Shown one piece after another: positions 61,850 through 64,000 of a stretch of DNA of 64,000 nt. Each line of letters opens with the position of its first letter. The stretch's first letter is position 1. The notes beneath the pieces were generated by a model, which made no database searches, was not told the origin of the DNA, and saw only the letters and a program-made list of their open reading frames with translations. The stretch spans positions 1,116,001 to 1,180,000 of the forward strand of contig NZ_ATUV01000001.1 of assembly GCF_000420385.1 (NCBI RefSeq), given 5' to 3'. Origin of the DNA: Hippea alviniae EP5-r (GTDB lineage: Bacteria > Campylobacterota_A > Desulfurellia > Desulfurellales > Hippeaceae). The position numbers and the translations under genes are program-made.

Positions 61850-63463
61850 ATGGAGATAGCAATAAATAATGCTATAATTCCAGATTTTAACAGTCTGAGC
61901 TTTAAAAAGCTCAATATAGGTATAGAAGATGGCATAATTGAAGAGATTAGTCAAACACCAATAAAAGCCAAAAAAGTGATTGATGCATCGGGTTTTTATC
62001 TTTCGGTAGGTTTTATCGACTGCCACTGTCATATAGAGAGCACGCATCTCACACCTTCACAGTTTGCAAAGGCAGTCAAGAAACATGGCACACTTCATGT
62101 TGTTGCAGATGACCACGAGATAGCCAATGTCTTTGGCAGAAAAGGGCTTGAGTTTTTTATAAACGATGCAAGAAACTCCCAAATAAACATACGCTTTGCC
62201 GTTCCATCCTGCGTGCCTGCCACAGAGTTTGCAACAAACGGCGGCAAACTTGACCTTGAAGATATTGAGTATTTCTTAAATTTCGACGAAGTTGTATCAC
62301 TCGGCGAGTTGATGAATGTGCCAGCCGTTGTAAATAGAGACGAAAAATTTATGAAAATGATAGAGATAGCAAAAGCAAAAGGCAAAAGGATAAACGGCCA
62401 TGCACCGCATCTGAATTATGAAACGCTTAAAGCTTACAAGAGCGCTGGTGCAGAAGATGATCATGAAAGCTATGATTACGATGAACTAAAAGAGAAGATT
62501 GAATTGGGTTTCTTTGTGTTCTTAAGAGAAGGCAGTGCAGAGCATTCAACAGATAGAGCCTACAAGATAATAGAAGAGTATCCCGATAGAGTTGCATTCT
62601 GCACTGACGATAAGTCCATTAACGACATACTCTCAAAAGGACATATAGATTACAATCTAAAAAAAGCTATAAAAAACGGCATAGACCCAATTCTGGCTTT
62701 AAAAACAGCATCATTCAACGGTTTAAAGTATTATGGATTAGATGAGTTTGATTCTATTGAAGTAGGCAAAAGGGCTTTTCTTGTTCTTTTAAATCAAGAG
62801 TTTGAAGTAATAGAAACATTTACACCAAGTACTAAAGAAACTGCTCAAGAAGAAAGTGAAGAGTTTAGAAAATCTATCATCGTGAGCATGCCTGTAATCT
62901 TGCCAGAGATAGAAAATAAAAAGATAGCAATAAGCATAAAAGATGGCTCTCTGATAACAGAAAAAATAAATATCGAAAATGTTAAAGGTGAGTTTGATTT
63001 AGAAAACGATTTACTGAAGCTTGTCGTTATTGAAAGATACGGACACAACAACAAAGCTGCGTGTTTTGTTAAGGGTTTTAACATAAAAAATGGTGCACTT
63101 GCAACATCACTTGCACACGATTGCCACAACATAGTAGCCGTTGGTTCAAGCAACGAAAACATAAAGAAAGCCGTTGAGATAATCATACAGATGCAAGGTG
63201 GCCAAGTCGTTATAAAAGATGGCAAGTTAGAAGCAAAACTGAGCTTGCCTATAGGTGGCATAGTCTCAGATAAAGAGCCCGAAGAGATAGCAAAAGATGT
63301 TGACAATTTAAGAAAAAAGGCAAAATCTATAGGCTGCAGCCTAACAGATCCATTTGGAATGCTATCGTTTATGGCATTAGAAGTGATACCACACATAAAA
63401 CTAACAGACAAAGGCCTGTTTGATGTTGACAATTTCTCGTATATAAGGCGAAGCAATGAATAA
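61850..63463 (+). CDS. ade: adenine deaminase
   Basis: 537 residues, amidohydrolase superfamily. VGFIDCHCHIESTHLTP gives the first metal site, GHAPHLNYE the second, FCTDDKSINDIL holds the catalytic Asp, and the C-terminal LAHDCHNIVAVGSS block is typical of AdeC. Converts adenine to hypoxanthine and ammonia in purine salvage. AAGGAGT ribosome site. Overlaps trmI by 8 bases. Confidence 0.96.
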   Translation: MEIAINNAIIPDFNSLSFKKLNIGIEDGIIEEISQTPIKAKKVIDASGFYLSVGFIDCHCHIESTHLTPSQFAKAVKKHGTLHVVADDHEIANVFGRKGLEFFINDARNSQINIRFAVPSCVPATEFATNGGKLDLEDIEYFLNFDEVVSLGELMNVPAVVNRDEKFMKMIEIAKAKGKRINGHAPHLNYETLKAYKSAGAEDDHESYDYDELKEKIELGFFVFLREGSAEHSTDRAYKIIEEYPDRVAFCTDDKSINDILSKGHIDYNLKKAIKNGIDPILALKTASFNGLKYYGLDEFDSIEVGKRAFLVLLNQEFEVIETFTPSTKETAQEESEEFRKSIIVSMPVILPEIENKKIAISIKDGSLITEKINIENVKGEFDLENDLLKLVVIERYGHNNKAACFVKGFNIKNGALATSLAHDCHNIVAVGSSNENIKKAVEIIIQMQGGQVVIKDGKLEAKLSLPIGGIVSDKEPEEIAKDVDNLRKKAKSIGCSLTDPFGMLSFMALEVIPHIKLTDKGLFDVDNFSYIRRSNE

Positions 63464-64000
63464 ACCAGAAGCAAAAGATATAGTTATGCTGTTTGATAGG
63501 CAGACAAACAAAAAGCACATATTCAGGATTGAAGATTTAACCAAAGCATACAGCACATCAAAAGGACAGATAGAAAAAGAAGATTTACTAAATACTGAAT
63601 ATGGAGATGTAATAAAGACGCATTTGGGATATGAGTATATACTCCTGCCTGCAACACTTTATGACTTCATAATGAAAAAGCTCAATAGACTTACCCAAAT
63701 CGTATATCCGAAGGATGCATCATACATTGCCCTGCGTTTGGATGTAAAACCGGGTGATACTGTGATTGAATCAGGCATCGGAAGTGGTGCGATGAGTGCT
63801 GTTTTTTTAAGCATCCTTGGTAAAACAGGAAAATTGATAAGCTATGAAGTAAGGGAAGAGTTTATTAAAAACGCATTAAAAAACTTGCGTAAGTTCAACC
63901 TTGATGCAAATATTGAAGTAAAAAACAGAGACATTGCAGAAGGGTTTGACGAAAAGGAAGTTGATGCTATATTTATTGATGTAAAGGAACCGTGGCTATA
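63456..64000 (+). CDS. trmI: tRNA (adenine-N1)-methyltransferase TrmI (C-terminus beyond window)
   Basis: The first 181 residues are present. A small N-terminal beta domain, then RLTQIVYPKDASYIALRLDV, the SAM motif VIESGIGSGAMSAVFL, and IFIDVKEPWL near the cut edge match the TrmI/GCD14 family, which makes m1A58 in the T-loop of tRNA. That modification stabilises tRNA and is needed at high temperature in Thermus. The ATG lies inside the end of ade. The rest of the gene is outside the window. Confidence 0.92.
   Translation, partial: MNKPEAKDIVMLFDRQTNKKHIFRIEDLTKAYSTSKGQIEKEDLLNTEYGDVIKTHLGYEYILLPATLYDFIMKKLNRLTQIVYPKDASYIALRLDVKPGDTVIESGIGSGAMSAVFLSILGKTGKLISYEVREEFIKNALKNLRKFNLDANIEVKNRDIAEGFDEKEVDAIFIDVKEPWL

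Overview
The window comes from an AT-rich, Gram-negative, probably thermophilic anaerobe. It encodes outer-membrane proteins (a FadL-type porin, TolC and NodT factors, LptA), chemotaxis and c-di-GMP signalling proteins, a mitochondrial-type citrate synthase, a minimal two-gene SUF system, an FmdE-family protein and a FolP with a Campylobacterota-like N-terminal extension. Together these suggest the Desulfurellales (Hippea/Desulfurella-like sulfur reducers). This is inference from protein character; no 16S rRNA gene and no tRNA gene was seen.

Layout. 1-6.6 kb (minus strand): an operon rpiB-glyA-TPR protein-PAS sensor kinase (cut by the window edge), an Rpn nuclease broken by one stop codon, a HAD phosphatase, a Gly/Met/Arg-repeat zinc-ribbon protein and a NifX-like protein. 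6.8-20.1 kb (plus strand): a FadL porin, then housekeeping runs (ACT protein-def-uvrB; SufC/SufB-like pair-zinc protein-transaldolase-rdgB-lptA-gltX-yihY; degP/htrA; an HlyD-like protein; nfi). 20.2-30.2 kb: signalling. A minus-strand pair (receiver-PAS-EAL protein and a histidine kinase with two solute-binding domains) lies back to back with a chemoreceptor and a PAS-GAF-PAS-GGDEF-EAL protein; an 11-base C run sits just upstream of the chemoreceptor. 30.2-34.5 kb (plus): NUDIX hydrolase, CPA2-type antiporter, a membrane-anchored protein, RidA and an AAA-like ATPase. 34.5-48.8 kb (minus): two complete RND efflux operons separated only by an RlmI-type methyltransferase. The first begins with its own TetR regulator and ends with two tandem DUF4405-like membrane proteins. 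48.9-52.3 kb: cobU, a cation diffusion facilitator fused to a NifX-like domain, a cupin and a DUF4143 ATPase. 52.5-55.2 kb (plus): an outer-membrane barrel, then an FmdE-TSUP permease-ArsR operon with a palindrome inside its promoter. 55.2-60.6 kb (minus): ftsH-folP, a PflA-like radical SAM protein and citrate synthase. 60.8-64 kb (plus): MBL-fold protein, a small protein, adenine deaminase and TrmI (cut by the window edge).

How the genes fit together. Genes are tightly packed, with many 1-4 base stop/start overlaps (ATGA, TAATG), so most runs are probably co-transcribed. Sigma70-like promoters (TTGACA, 16-17 bases, TATAAT-like) are visible at most operon heads. The most unusual items are the FmdE-TSUP-ArsR operon with an exact ATTC-N8-GAAT site, the RND operon carrying duplicated cytochrome-b-like proteins, the poly-C tract before the chemoreceptor, the CDF-NifX fusion, a probable divergent pair of leaderless genes, and a probable CTG start codon that restores a signal peptide.
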